A DNA stretch of 64,000 nucleotides from Paenibacillus sp. MAEPY2 (GTDB lineage: Bacteria > Bacillota > Bacilli > Paenibacillales > Paenibacillaceae). The notes under the pieces are model-generated. The model was not told where the DNA came from. It saw nothing but the letters and a program-made list of their open reading frames with translations, and searched no databases. Within the stretch, counting starts at the first letter, position 1; each line of letters opens with the position of its first letter. Shown piece after piece: positions 63,868-64,000 of the stretch. A program made the translations under genes and the position numbers. Where the stretch lies: assembly GCF_000499205.1 (NCBI RefSeq), contig NZ_AWUK01000030.1, forward strand, positions 124,001 to 188,000. The letters are read 5' to 3'.

Positions 63868-64000
63868 ATGAACTTTATTCGTAACCTTATCCATAAAGCA
63901 GATCGGAGCAGCATGTATGTTGTGTTGCTTAGCTGCACGGGCATCGGTATTTTTCTGTATATGAACAAGTTGTCTTATCTCCATCTATCCTCTGACGAAT
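63868..64000 (+). CDS. N-terminal part of a membrane protein (cut by the window end)
   Basis: Forty-four residues are visible, starting MNFIRNLIHKADRSSMYVV, with one hydrophobic helix (VVLLSCTGIGIFLYM). GCAGGAG precedes the ATG. The gene continues outside the window. It could be a membrane sensor, but too little is visible to assign a family. Confidence 0.7.
   Translation, partial: MNFIRNLIHKADRSSMYVVLLSCTGIGIFLYMNKLSYLHLSSDE

Noticed and set aside
1-64000. CRISPR arrays, tRNA or rRNA genes, transposases, phage genes
   Set aside because: I looked for regularly spaced repeats, tRNA T-loop patterns and known mobile-element proteins and found none.

Overview
The window reads as a chromosomal segment of a low-to-moderate GC Firmicute, most likely Paenibacillus or a close relative. 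That placement is inference from protein style: T-box control of serS, a tandem glycine riboswitch, a THI element, CsoR-type copper control, SLH-like and LysM wall proteins, strong AGGAGG ribosome sites, and TTG/GTG starts. I see no tRNA, rRNA, phage, transposase or CRISPR array. Most of the window is ordinary core and accessory metabolism.

Layout, left half. A cytoplasmic GH13 maltodextrin hydrolase (145-1899) faces a permease-padR pair with two matching 19-bp palindromes in front of it. Then come sdaAB-sdaAA (L-serine dehydratase) behind a tandem glycine riboswitch, an MFS exporter, a phosphotransferase, and pstSCAB preceded by a four-repeat Pho-box-like array. Next are an ArsB-type carrier, a dCache chemoreceptor, an EAL protein and a secreted 5'-nucleotidase with a LysM anchor. 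After a repeat-rich gap there is a Nudix gene and the 5-oxoprolinase operon pxpB-pxpC-pxpA. Upstream of that lies a run of tightly packed small genes: phosphatase, DinB-like, DUF952, GNAT, DUF2809, GrpB and a small membrane protein.

Layout, right half. A secreted Ig-like repeat protein is followed by a MurG-like glycosyltransferase overlapping a sugar-nucleotide dehydratase, with an OmpR/HisKA two-component pair next to them. serS has a T-box leader. A THI element leads the thiamine-precursor operon thiY / thiamine-binding protein / thiX / thiZ. TatD, a nitroreductase, a TetR regulator and a second permease of the same family as the first come next, then csoR-copZ-copA. After several small genes and a LysR/EamA divergent pair there is a nucleoside uptake and phosphorolysis cluster: BmpA-type lipoprotein, ATPase, two permeases, a molybdopterin enzyme and a nucleoside phosphorylase. 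The window ends with an SLH-like secreted protein, a DUF5317 membrane protein coupled to a 34-residue membrane peptide, and a truncated gene.

The most unusual content is non-coding. Three copies of a ~180-190 bp element with terminal inverted repeats and a conserved predicted RNA fold lie at 21742-21919, 41110-41300 and 59718-59907, with a fragment at 30084-30130. All three full copies lie in the same sense as the flanking genes. Two sit directly after the substrate-binding-protein gene inside ABC importer operons. A second, unrelated short repeat occurs intact at 13018-13092 and as two halves that bracket the first copy of the large element.
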